From: Euptelea pleiosperma | Lineage: Eukaryota > Streptophyta > Magnoliopsida > Ranunculales > Eupteleaceae | NCBI GenBank assembly: GCA_035048495.1 | Contig: CM068545.1 | Span: forward strand, 36,718,225-36,782,224 | Length of the DNA: 64,000 nucleotides | Direction of reading: 5' to 3' | In this document: positions 1 to 11,100 of the stretch, in pieces | Layout: the number at the start of each line of letters is the position of its first letter | How positions within the stretch are numbered: position 1 is the first letter of the stretch | Made by a program: the position numbers and the translations under genes | The notes under the pieces: generated by a model | What the model was told of the DNA's origin: nothing | The model's database searches: none | Seen by the model: the letters and a program-made list of their open reading frames with translations, nothing else

Positions 1-829
1 ATCATGCCACTGCTTTGGTGCTTGCTTTGGTCCATAGAGAGACTTAAGCTATTTGCATACTTTCTTCTCATTAGTAGGTAAGACAAACCCCTCGGGTTGA
101 TCCATGTAGATTTCCTCTTCCATTCAGAAATGCAGTTTTGACGTTCATCTGATGAATAATCAGATTCTTTAGTGATGCAAGAGCAATTAGCAGTCTAATG
201 GTAGTAATTCTTGCTACTGGGGCATATATATCAAAATAATCATAGCCTTCCTTTTGTTTAAACCCTTTGGCGACTAATCAGGCTTTGAACTTGTCAATTG
301 ACCCATCAGACTTGAACTTCTTTTTGAAGATCCATTTACATCCGATTGTTTTGCATCCTGGAGGAAGATCCACTAGTGTCCATGTATTATTTGACATGAT
401 AGAATGAATCTCATCTTCTATTGCTTCCTTCCAAAATATAGCTTCATTTGAAGCCATAGCTTCAGAATAGGTGCTAGGGTCCTTGTCAACAGTAAAGACC
501 CAGTCAGGATTAATAAAATCAGATCCCAAGTTCTTTGGAATCCTTGTTCTGATGCTCCTTCTTGGTTCAACTAGTTCTAGGATTTTAGTATCATTTCGTT
601 TATGAGATGTAGAGGCCTCAACCCCCACTATATCTCGATCTTTCTTGAGTGGAAAGATGTGCTCAAAGAAATCTGCATTAGTTGACTTAATGATCGAATG
701 AGGTCCAGGAGATTTCAAATTTAGAAATCTATAGGCTTTACTACTCATAGAATAGCCAATAAATGCACAGTCTAAGCCTCTAGGTCCAACCTTCTGAAAA
801 TTAACGGTTGGTAATCTAACTTGGGCCAA
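1..829 (-). pseudogene. copia integrase end and reverse transcriptase start (broken, partial)
   Basis: Residues 1-70 of the open stretch at 829-278 are the integrase C-terminal region (FIGYSMSSKAYRF). A linker follows, then the start of the copia reverse transcriptase (WKEAIEDEIHSI, GCKWIFKKKFKSDG). A TGA sits at 278-280 where the family normally has Arg; the expected RT sequence continues in the same frame to the left (AKGFKQKEGYDYFDIYAPVA). The catalytic YVDD part is outside the window. Confidence 0.85.
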
Positions 830-874
830 ACAACCCCAAACCCTAAAATAACTTAGATTGGGTTTCCTACCTTT

Positions 875-1918
875 TCATATTTCATATGGAGTCCTGCCAA
901 TTGCCTTGTGAGGAACCCAGTTCAAGATGTGGCATGCAGATAACAATGCTTCACCCCATAGATATGATGGAGTACCTGAGCTGACTAGCATTGAATTTAC
1001 CATCTCAGTGAGAGTCCTGTTCTTCCATTCTGCTACACCATTCTGCTCTGGTGTTCTAGGAGCTGACATCTGACGATGAATCCCTTCATCTTCACAAAAT
1101 TTAGCTAGCCCAGAATCAATATATTCTCCTCCACGATCAGATCTAAGGGTTTTGATTCTTAATTCATGAATATTTTCAACCTCTGCATTATAGGCTTTAA
1201 ATTTCTCAAAAGTTTCATCCTTAGTCCTGAGGAGATATACATATGTGTATCTAGATGCATCGTCGATGAATGTAATAAAGTACCATTTTCCATCCCGAGT
1301 ATGTACATCAGTCATCTCACATATATCTGAATGTATAAGTTCCAGAACTTTTGAAGATCTTTCAACACTTTTGAAAGAAGTCCTAGTAACCTTACATTTA
1401 CTGCATGTAATACATTTCTCACGATGAAACTCAGTTGACTTAGAAATTAAGCCCTCTTTGACCATAGATTGAATCTTTTTAAAGTTGACATGACCCAATC
1501 TACCATGCCATAGGTCAAAAGACTCAACAGTGTACGCAGAAACAACATTCATAGCAATGTTAAGCTTGAACATACCAGTTACGGAATAACCTTTGTCAAC
1601 GAACATACCATTCTTGGTAATCACCACCTTGTCAGATTCAAACACCATTTTGAATCCATAAGCACTGAGAAGACTACCAGAGATGAGGTTCTTTCTGATG
1701 TCAGGAACATGAAGAACATTTGATAGCATCACTGACTTTCCTGAAGTAAAGTTCAACTGTACGGTTCCCTTTCCAACCACTTTAGAGATAGAGGAGTTGC
1801 CCATGTACATGTTCATCTCAACCCCCACTAATTCATAGGTAGAGAACATGCTTTTGTTACTGCAGATGTGACGAGTCGCACCGGTGTCGATCCACCACTC
1901 GGCATCTCCTTCGACCAT
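875..1918 (-). pseudogene. copia protease and integrase
   Basis: The 347-residue open stretch starts with a retropepsin motif (WWIDTGATRHIC, catalytic Asp in DTG). The GAG-pre-integrase segment LWHGRLGHVNF follows, then the HHCC zinc part (CITCSKC). The integrase core has its acidic residues in HSDICEM, LRSDRGGEY and QNGVAEWKNRT. The residue after the catalytic Glu is Trp, where copia integrases usually have Arg. The end at 875 is an in-frame TGA; translation past it continues with normal integrase and RT sequence, so this is one broken polyprotein and not a separate gene. Confidence 0.9.
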
Positions 1919-2512
1919 ATTAACTTCAGTGACAACGGCGACAAGTGCGTCGTCTTTGTCATCAATTTTCTTTTGATCATACTTTCTTTTATAACAATAT
2001 TTTGCAATATGCCCTTTCTTGCTACAGACATAGCAACTGTAATTCTTTTCTTTATTATCTTTGAAGACCTTCTTCTTCTTCTTGATGTCAATCTTCTTGA
2101 TAGGCTTAAAAGATTTCTTAAAATCTTTCTTCTTTGATAAGAAGTTCTTTTGACTTTTTGTTTCAACAACATGTTCCTTAATAGCACTGGTACCATCGGA
2201 TGAAATATCCCTATTACGGGATTCTTCTTCTATTCACAGATGATAGAGAAGTTCTTCCAATGGTATGTCGCTTTTCTGGTGCATAAGTTTATTCTTGTAT
2301 TCTTTTCATGATGGAGGTAGTTTGGAGATAATAACACTTACATGAAAGTTCTCATGTATAGACATACCGGTTGATACAATTGAGTCTGCAATAATTTGCA
2401 TATCTCGAACTTGATCCAAGATCAGTTTTCTCATAAGTGTGAGATTGAGTGGCTGGCAGGTTAGTGGAGTTGCTTTTGACTCATATTGGTCATCACCAAC
2501 TTCAGATGGCAC
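1919..2512 (-). pseudogene. copia gag C-terminal half with CCHC zinc knuckle (broken)
   Basis: The fragment begins inside gag (the segment around LILDQVRDMQIIADSIV is typical of copia gag, which packages the element RNA). It passes two in-frame TGA stops, then a Lys-rich stretch, and reaches the nucleocapsid knuckle CYVCSKKGHIAKYC (C-X2-C-X4-H-X4-C) near 1995-2036. The first part of gag is missing. The frame continues without a shift into the protease that starts near 1918, as expected for a copia gag-pol. Confidence 0.85.
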
Positions 2513-2812
2513 ATGTATCGGTTTGGTTCTGTTGGTCAGGTATGCATAGTTTCTCCTGTGGAGTCATACTTTATTTCCAGGTTAATGGGTAGTAGATTAA
2601 GATGTTATCTGTAGATGCTATATTAATGGTATTATTTTCCTTCCATGTTTTAACTAGTGCAGGCATGATCAATTGTGTATAATTGTCTGAGTTGCTTCAA
2701 ACCTCTACTTATTCTCTATCTCTGTATTCTTCTTTTTTGTTTTTTTATCTTTTTTGGGGTTGGGGAAGGGGATGGGAAGCTGACTGGACGAGGGTGCAGT
2801 GACCAGTGTTTT

Positions 2813-2905
2813 TAAATGCTAAGGCGTGAGGCGAGGCGCTTCACTAGCCAAAGCCTTGAGGCTTACGCCTCAAGGCGTAAAACGTAAGCCTCACACGCAT
2901 GCATT
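2813..2905. repeat. GC-rich palindromic 'aggcg' repeat fragment
   Basis: A short GC-rich block in AT-rich surroundings. It is built from gaggcg/cgcctc motifs in both orientations (for example gcgaggcgcttcac and cttacgcctcaaggcg). Such blocks are common dispersed repeats in plants. No ends or duplication can be fixed. The rest of 2513-3202 shows no gene. Confidence 0.45.
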
Positions 2906-3202
2906 TTTTAGGTAGATAAGTATTTAAATCTATAAATAAATGTAGCAAAAATTCAAAAAAACAAAGCATATTTTCAAGTTCCAACCACAAACAAAAAAGC
3001 ACGACACCAATCAAAGACTCAATCTTCTACTAAATTAAATGCATCTTCATCAATTATATGAACAACATCCTCTTCTTGATAGTCCAAGTCGAAATTCAAC
3101 ATCTCTTCATCAATCAATTGTAGATCAATCTATGTCGGGTCCCTTTTAAATATAAAACTTAAGGTTTTTATTTTTATTTTTATGTTGGGTCCCTTCGACA
3201 CT

Positions 3203-3272
3203 TATGATCAGATCGCGACTTGGACTACGAGAAAGGTCGATATGATAACAAATATCGGATTTGGGGGCGTGA
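3203..3272 (+). repeat. 3' tail of LTR family A (70 bp)
   Basis: About 70 bases closely match the last 70 bases of the solo LTR at 10912-12962, ending in the same cggatttgggggcgtgaca. The rest of the LTR is missing, so this is a remnant of a deleted or recombined element. Confidence 0.75.
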
Positions 3273-4196
3273 CATATCCAGTCTTGTTATCTCTCAAAAA
3301 GTGTTCGCTTAAGTCTGATTGGCAGTGCCAATCATGGAGCACTCCGAAAGCATATCTCTACTTAAGCCACCACACTCAACTATCAGACAAACGGTTCGGG
3401 GATGCGACAAGTAAGTTCATGGGCATGAAATCCTTTGGCCGAGGGCCCAAAAAGAAGCTAACTGCCCATTCTAAGTCACAACAGGTTTCTACCCATGATC
3501 TTAGGGCAAGATGTGTTTCCATCCCACCGAACCACACCATTTGGGACCTGCTTCTGGTTATTTTTTAAAAGCTTGTAGGTTTCTAGACTTGTTAAGTTCT
3601 TAGATTAGTTTAATTTTGAGTTCCTAATTTGACTTTGGAAAGTTTCCATTCTGGATTCTAGTATTAATTTAAAGTTTTTATATTGAGTTTTTATTTTGGT
3701 TTGAAGTCTAGCAAGCAACTATTTGGAAGGTTGTGATAAGAATTAGAAAACTATATCAATCAGTTTATAGAGCATCTTATGTGAAACCCCAGTAATTCAA
3801 AATATTCTAGTACAGAATGCACATATCATGGTAGTTGACCATTAGACTTAGTTTAGACTTGTAGAGAGATTCTTCTTGACTTTTAAATGGAGGTTCACTC
3901 TATTTTAGGTCTTTCTAGGAAGCTTGTAGGAAAATTTGTAAGGAATTTGACCGAACAAACTGCGCCATGAGCTCCAGCACGTTGATTTACCCTACGATCA
4001 GTATATACCACTCTTGCTAGGACTCTCAGTAGAGCTTTATAGTATTTTTTAGTCAATTCAGTATATTTTAGTTAATTGCGGGTAGTTAGTTGATGCATGG
4101 ATTTCTTGGTTTTTGTGTCAACCTAATCAACACTGAGAATGTCAAATCATCGGGTTCATCGACTCCATCGAATTGATCGAATCTAATCGATTATAT
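3273..4196. other. AT-rich intergenic stretch without a recognisable gene
   Basis: A 128-codon open frame (3182-3568) begins inside the LTR tail and has no family features I recognise. Nothing else here resembles a gene, an RNA or a known repeat in the window. Confidence 0.4.
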
Positions 4197-5701
4197 AAAG
4201 ATGTTTCTAGAAACATTAATGTTTTACACATATAAATATGACTAAGGACATGGATAAGAACGTGATTGGGAATGTAAAAATCATATTAGTTGGAATCAGG
4301 CGTTGTCTCATTTCTTTGAGACCCCTTGGGGTTCTAGTGCCCTAAAGTATCAGGTGTTGTCATACTTCTTTAAGACCCATTGGGTTTCTAGTCCCCTAAA
4401 GGAGAGGCTTTGTCTCATTCATGAGACCCATCGGGTATTTATACCTAAAAGGAAATTAGAGAATCCAGAGAAAGGATACCTAATGAAACACCAGTGTGCA
4501 CATTAAGGAGTCTACTTATATGCTAAAAGTGTTGACATTATACACAAAAACCGATAGAATGTTGGTACCGAACACATCAGAATCAATAGTTTGACTGTAT
4601 AGAAATGGTCACGGGTATTCTGATTAGAGAAAGGTTAACTGATATGTGAAATATCATCTTTGCATTCAAAGTCATACATAAGTAATTGATAAAGAATTGA
4701 ATTTTATCGAATTACGTGTGAAACTCATTTGCAAATCATATTTGTTTTAAAATAAACAAATGTCGGTGTGTTAGGTGGTTTTATGCATGAAGAATGTACT
4801 TACTAGGCCCTAGCCATAGTCACAAAGTCGGGATTCGGCAATAATATGTACTTACTGGGCACTAGCCATAATCACAAGTCAGGAAAATTCAGATAAAATC
4901 GATAAAAATCAACAGAAATCGGCAAAAATAAAAAATAAAAAAAGTATATCATGGCATTTTTCAAGTTAGAAATGTTGTTTTTAACAAAACACATTTATAT
5001 GATGAAAAGCACATCTATAATTCCAAAATAATAAGTCATGACTCATTACTCATAATCATGATATATCATTCCTAATTCCAAAAATCGGCAAAATCAAAAT
5101 CAAAAAGGGAAAAAATGGGTCTCAGTCGATTAATCGACAAAATCGCTGAGTTTTTTGATTAATCGAAGATTTTACCAATTTTGCCGATTAATCGGCGATT
5201 GATTCACGAATTCAAAAAAATGGAGATTTTATTAAAAATTTGGAGATTTTTGTGACTAGGGCCCTAACTCATTATTTTAAAATGTTTTGTTTTTAACAAA
5301 GGATAAGGGGAAGTTGGTTTGATGCTTTCAGCATTTTTTTGATATACATGTGCTAGAAACGGTGTTATCTTTTGTTTAATTCTTCTATCTTGTAGAATGA
5401 TACATGAGATATGTAGGTCTTTTGACAGTTTAATAACATGTATTTGGGATTACAATATATACACTTTTGTGGATTGCCGTATTATGGTTTTGATTGAGGC
5501 GAGAGATCCTCTGATATTATTAATATGTCAATGAACTATGTTTCATTTAATGAATTGTTTAAACAAAATGAAAAATTATCCGGTGTATTTCCACTGCATC
5601 GTGATACTAATTTTGTTTAACAGCGCGTTTGTATGAAAAGATCGTGCTTCAAAATACGAGAAATAACGAGATGACCAGATATCGGATTTGGGGGCGTGAC
5701 A
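4197..5701 (+). mobile_element. LTR family A, 5'-truncated copy with a nested insert
   Basis: It aligns over its length to the right half of the solo LTR at 10912-12962: same gagaccccttgggg repeats near the start and same cggatttgggggcgtgaca end. About 450 extra bases interrupt it (4813-5259). Sequence before 4197 does not match the family. The LTR is followed by acttggtatcattgcccgg, which resembles a primer-binding site for initiator tRNA-Met with mismatches. This suggests the end of a 5' LTR with its internal region lost. Confidence 0.75.
4813..5259. mobile_element. Nested MITE-like insert inside LTR family A
   Basis: It is absent from the matching place in the solo LTR copy (near 12518). 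The flanks share GGCCCTA (4806-4812 and 5260-5266), a likely 7-8 bp duplication. The ends are roughly inverted (catagtcacaaa at left, tttgtgactag at right). The inside is AT-rich with repeated atcggcaaaa and taatcgg motifs, plus a direct duplication of the left end near 4849. It has no coding capacity. It could be hAT-type, but the ends are too degraded to be sure. Confidence 0.55.
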
Positions 5702-5785
5702 ACTTGGTATCATTGCCCGGTTTATTAGTCCTCGGAAACATAGTAAATTAGCCCAATAGAATAATGTACTTTTCATCGAATCACT

Positions 5786-6800
5786 TATTAATTGATTATT
5801 CAACTTTTGTCTAGCGATCTTCCACCGGTGTTATTTTTCTAATTGTGTATGTAGATGACATCATTATCACAAGAAGTGACTCCTGCGATATTTCAGACTT
5901 GAAGACTCATTTGTCTAGGCAATTTCCTACTAAGGATTTGGGTCTTCTCCATTTCTCTTGGCATCGAGGTTGATCGTTCCAAAACTGTATTAGCCTTTTT
6001 CAGCGCAAGTATGTGTTGGACATCTTATCTTAGAGGTACGCTAGGCTCTAAGCTAGTTGATACTCCTATGGATCCCACTGTTAAGCTTAATGTTGAACAT
6101 GGGAAGGTTTATGCTGATGCTAATCGTTACGGTCGGTTAGTTGGTAAGCTGGTTTACTTTACTGTCACTCGTCCATACATCGCCTTTGTTATTGGTGTAG
6201 TTAGTCAATTTATGCATGCCCCACAACAGTCACATTGAGATGCAGTTTTTCGGATTCTGCGTTATTTGAAAGGGTCACCGGGCAAAGGGTTGTTGTATCG
6301 ACCATCAAAGACTTCAGCTATTACCGGTTTCTCTGATGCTGATTGGGCTGGTAGTCGTACAGGTCATTGGTTTACTTCAGGTTATTGTACAGGTGTTGGT
6401 AGTAATTTAGTGACTAGGCATAGTAAGAAGTAGAATGTTGTCAATCGCTCCAGTGCCGAAGCAGAATACATGGCTATGGCCAACACTGCGTGTGAAATGT
6501 TATGGGTTCAGTCCCTTCTTAAGGAGATGGGATTTGAGGTTCCTTCTCCTATGCCTATGTATTGTGACAATCAAGCTTCTAGCTTTATTGCTAGCAATAT
6601 AGTATTTCGTGAGTGGACAAAGCACATCGAGGTTGATCATCATTTTATCTATGACATGGTGTTACACAAACGAATCATCACTCCATATATCAAGTCAACA
6701 GATCAGTTGGGAGATATTCTTACAAAGGCCTTGCCTAGAAATCCCTTTTCTACTCTATGTACCAAGTTAGGCATGTTTGATTTGTATGCTCCAGTATGAG
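5786..6800 (+). pseudogene. copia reverse transcriptase end and RNase H (broken)
   Basis: Plus-strand relic of a second copia element. It has the RT catalytic motif VYVDDIIIT near 5845, then FPTKDLGLLHF and a frameshift near 5960. The RT thumb follows (open 6011-6238), then RNase H with SSAEAEYMAMA (about 6450), the CDNQAS motif (about 6565) and the conserved end HIEVDHHFIYDMV...DILTKAL. Several stops and shifts are present, and everything before RT is missing. The stop just before 6800 is followed by a polypurine tract and an LTR, as expected for a 3' end. Confidence 0.88.
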
Positions 6801-7042
6801 GGGGAGTGTTAGAGACTAGAGTTCTTAGTTTATTTCCTTTATGTTTAGATTACATAGTTGGGTTTCATGTAGAATGTTGGGCCCATATGATCTACTAAAG
6901 CAAGTGGGTCCCCACCACTTAAGTGACTAGTATATGTATCACAATGAGGAGGCCAAACTATCTAAGTTTGTGACCCTCTCTTTCTCTCTTCTCTTCTCCT
7001 CTTCTCTTTCTTCTCCCAAACCCTAGGACTTTACTTCTAACA
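6801..7042 (+). mobile_element. Copia 3' LTR (236 bp) with polypurine tract
   Basis: The polypurine run gaggggga ends at 6806. The LTR then starts TGTTAGAGAC at 6807 and ends CTTCTAACA at 7042. A pyrimidine-rich ctctctttctctcttc block lies near its 3' end. The 5' LTR of this element is not in the window. Confidence 0.8.
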
Positions 7043-7738
7043 AAGATCTATTTTCCTTTTTTCCTACATTAAGGCATTAAACGTATCCTAGAAGGAATAT
7101 GCATTCATGAATAGATGCGTATTGATGTCTCTACACAATCATGGAAATTTTGGTCCCATTAGAACCAGAAACATTTTGTTCCTTTTTTGTGTGTACATGT
7201 GTCAAATATCGTAACATTTCGTTTTCAGCCTATGTTGACAGAATCCTATGCTAGAAGTCATAATCTCACCCTTTTAGAAGCTCCCACAAAAGAATGACAA
7301 GGTTATCCAGTAGTACGCCATTTTTCATACATACCCATAATCACCAAAACAACGACTGATTGTTGTCCAGACTTTAGGTTACATACAAGAGCAGATGAAA
7401 AGAGGATAATTAAATTATTAAATGTGGCATGTAATCTATATTCATTACTGCGGATGGTTAAAACGACACTCCAACAAGCTCCCTCCACAAGCTACAAGGT
7501 AAATAGGCCAGCATTCCAGAAAAGAAAGATGATAATTGATTGACTGCTACTATTTTTGTAAGCACGGAAGAATGAGAATACATTTCAACTATTAAATCAT
7601 CAACAGTTCAGTACCTAAACAGATGACCAAAAGCTTCTATCTGCTAGCTAGAAATCAAACTAAGAACTAATTAGCAAGCTTGGATCTATAATTTGATAAA
7701 GAGCCACCAAATATCTGAAGCTTGAAAATAGTTCATAC
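7043..7738. other. Part of intron 11 of the acetyltransferase gene, or its breakpoint
   Basis: No further exon of the gene could be read on the minus strand between the exon 11 donor (7738-7737) and the copia LTR. Open frames here are short and resemble nothing known. Either exon 12 lies left of position 1, beyond the transposons, or the gene is cut here. Confidence 0.4.
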
Positions 7739-8148
7739 CAGAGAGAGGACCATTAACCATCCCATCGGGCATCTGATTCTGCTTTTCCAAGTGACTAAGA
7801 AGCTTTAATGACAAGGAACGACCAGTGCCTTCATAGCTTTAAACAGAAAACATATTAAAATGTAGAACGCATGATAGTTGATCAATCGTACTGGAAAGCA
7901 ACCATCTTTAAAATTGTTAAGAAAACCCAAAGTAAGCAGGATGAAATGACAGTTTCTCACGTGAACATGGAAAATAACTTATTAATGAAAGGAAAAGACA
8001 GTGTATCATACCCATTCACGGTAGATGAGAGAAACACCAGGTAAGGGCCAAGCAAGGACTTTACAACGGGCAAAGGAATAGCTGCAGCTTCATCAATAAC
8101 CAAAAGCTCAACTTGGGAAAGCTTTAAATGATCGCGTGGCTGGAAATA
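7739..8148 (-). CDS. Acetyltransferase exons 10 and 11 (helicase Walker B region)
   Basis: Exon 10 (8148-8012) encodes the start YFQPRDHLKL, then LLVIDEAAAIPLPVVKSLLG and the segment ending STVNG. DEAAAIP is the Walker B-like motif of the family. The Gly codon is split across the 175-bp intron. Exon 11 (7836-7739) continues YEGTGRSLSLKLLSHL and ends LSG with one base carried over. Acceptors and donors are AG and GT. Confidence 0.92.
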
Positions 8149-11100
8149 CTGCTCAAGAGACAAGTTCAGAACTAATACACCTAGAGGGTTTCTAATGTCC
8201 AAAATTTCTAAAGTAAAATAAGTGACAAACTCAATGAACCACAAGAGACAGCTCTTAATTATTCTTTCCCATGTAACGTGTAAACAATTAAAAGAATCAA
8301 TTACTGAAAAGGGAACCAACTGGACAGATACCAACAAACAGAACATCTGTACAATGATGTAACCAAGTTAAAAATATGCAATTCCAAACAAACTATAGAA
8401 AAGAGGCAATTGTTTTTCCACAAAACCAAATTTCGATCAACTAACAAAAAGTCCTTGCAAGTAAATACAATTCATAAAAACTAGCACTGCACTTATCACA
8501 CCAAGAAACATCAATAAAAAAATAAGTAAATGGTTAAATGGAAAGCCATATAATTATAGAAGTACGTAAGTCAAGTCCAACAAAGTATAAACACAATACA
8601 TGAAATCAAACTATGTCTTCTGCTCATAAATACAGCAACTACGGAAAAATTAAACCTTATTGGATTACATGTTGAAAAAATGGACGGTCCATTTCACCAT
8701 TAGTTTGAACTCCACATTTGGTAGTGGGCCCAAAATCTGCCCAAACTCATCTCCATGTGGACCCAACGATCGTGTCTCATTTAGTGTGTCAACCTATCCC
8801 GGCCTAGCTGATCTACCAAATCCATAGACCTATGGTATTTTTTTATTTTAAATTTATTATGCAAAATAGTTAAAAAAAATGTGTCAAAATGCACATCTGC
8901 CTCATTTCAATACTATTAGACTAGAATCTATGGAAAACATGTTATTTTCATAGATATTTCTTGTATTATGTGATATTTTACTAATATTGTAATTCAAAAA
9001 AATTATTTTAATTACATACAAAAGTTTCAAAATAATATATATATTACTGAAAATTACTTACTACCATGAATTATATGAACTCAAATATATGCTTTTTCAA
9101 AATAAGATACATTGCTGAAAATTACTTACTACCATGGATTATATGAACTCAACTATATGTACGGGTTGCTCACCCAAGAAAAAAGGTTATATGCATGTAT
9201 CACTCTTATTCCCAGAGAGTTGTGATAAGGTGTAGATGATGAAAATGATGATGATGTATCATCCCTATGTTAATTATGTCAAATTTTCAATTCAAATATT
9301 CGCTACTTCGTTAAAATGTAGTATCACAAGTCACTATATTTTCTGAATATATATTTATTTCAGACATACAAATAAAGTAGAATATTTCTTTAATTTTATT
9401 ATATTCACTCCTTATGCTCTTCACCCATGTACAATTAAGTACATTTCTTCTGAGGTCTAGTATCCAAAAAAAGGTACTAAACTTTGACTTCACAGTGAAC
9501 TTCACTTAGTTAAAATTCGAGGAGGTTTTATTCGACATGGTGAAGTTCTCTAAAATTTCGCCAAATTAGAGAAGTTTGGAGAACGATTGCCTAAACATTG
9601 GGAAAATGCAGTAACAACTAATTGTTAAAGACCATATCATTGAAATAAATAAAATACAATTCCATTCAAGATTTTTCATAGCCACGTTAATTTATGACCC
9701 CCCTCATCATCTTCACCCTAGTCCCTAGCTTTAGCCCCCTTAAGAAACTATTGTATGATGTGCAAGGAAAGGACACATCTAACTCCATCCAAACAACAAG
9801 CAATAATAATTTACATCATAAAAAATATTATATGTTCTTTGTTAACAAGCCTAGAATATATCATCCATGCATATATTTGTTGCCTATGCATTTCTTAATC
9901 ATTTTCTATTTATTCAAACTTTTATATTATATCCTTACTCCCAAGGCGCCTAACATTCCAAGATAGAAAGTTCAACTTCATCATGGCAAAAGCTTGTTCC
10001 CCCTCCCCTTCTTTCTGCTGCTCCTCCAACCTGCCAGCACACCCTATGAGAGTCCACTAAACTCTGGATTCCCATAGACAAAGCAATCCTTCTTCTGCCA
10101 ACGCACTCCTTAGGAGGAGGACAGCACTCAACCAACCTCAGGTCATCTTCAACAAGCAAGCATTCATCTTCTAACAACCGCCCCACCGCCGCCATATCAG
10201 TATCATCTCCTAAAAGAAAATCATCGCCTTTAGGGACGCCATCATAGCTAGGTTGCAATCGCATATGCTTAAGTTCGATAGCTTTAAACAACTCGAACAC
10301 CTCTTGCTCGTGACCTCCGAAGGGCAAGCCCAAGAACTTGCCAAAATCCATGACCTTCTTCAGCACCCACTCTGAGGGATCTGTCAGGCCCTCTAAATCA
10401 TCATCAGCACCCTCATCTATCAAGCCATCTCCAGCAATCCACAAAGGAAGGGGCCTGCATGATCCATGCACTGCCCAAACCCAGGCTGCTGAAGCCCTTC
10501 GACTTCGTCCTCTCAACTATACCTCTTTAAACCCTTAGTGATCCTCCTCGAATAATGCCTTGGTCGATACTCCCCACTCCTCCCCTTTCATTCAATAGTT
10601 GCGTAGTGCCAATGCGATCCCGTCTACACTACATTGCAACCTCAAGTTCATGATTTCAATGCCAGGCATTGCACAAATGGGGCTAATTTCATTGGGGCCT
10701 CTACAAAACCCTGCTCCATCACTTCTGCAACAAGAGAGATCAGCGTGAGCGCTGGGGTCCCTTGACGACGTATCCCTCTCATGTGCGTTAACTAGGGACA
10801 CCTCAGCTTGAGAATCCAAGATGAAATCCACATCCGGAACCTCTGCAACCGAAATAAAACCCCTTCCCTCGCCTGTTGAAACAATATCCTCACCTTCAGT
10901 CCCTCCGTCACTGTAATGACCCTATTTCTAGCAATATTATAGTAAACTTTTTATAATACTTTGAACATTATATGTATGCCATTTTAAAGATCTCAACAAT
11001 AGCTTTCTATCGGTATCAAGTTTGTCCAAATCGGACGTGCGAGTCAAAAGTTATTGTGTTTAATTGTAGGCAACATTTTAAAAATATAGTTTGATATCAA

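Larger units (their letters stand above)
1..2512 (-). mobile_element. Ty1/copia retrotransposon relic, internal region, 3' part beyond the window
   Basis: Read on the minus strand, this stretch gives the copia order: gag end, zinc knuckle, protease, integrase, reverse transcriptase. All parts lie in one continuous frame. That frame is cut by four stops, all TGA, at 2306-2308, 2234-2236, 875-877 and 278-280. The gag start and 5' LTR are missing, because recognisable coding ends at 2512 and unrelated AT-rich sequence follows. RNase H and the 3' LTR, if present, lie left of position 1. No target duplication can be tested. Confidence 0.93.

Noticed and set aside
3182..3568. 128-codon plus frame as a gene
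   Set aside because: It starts inside an LTR tail, has no recognised motif and no homologous frame elsewhere in the window.
5702..5720. Good tRNA-Met primer site proving a full gypsy element after 5701
   Set aside because: Only partly matches the tRNA-Met site and is followed by copia reverse transcriptase on plus, not gypsy gag; used only as weak support for LTR orientation.
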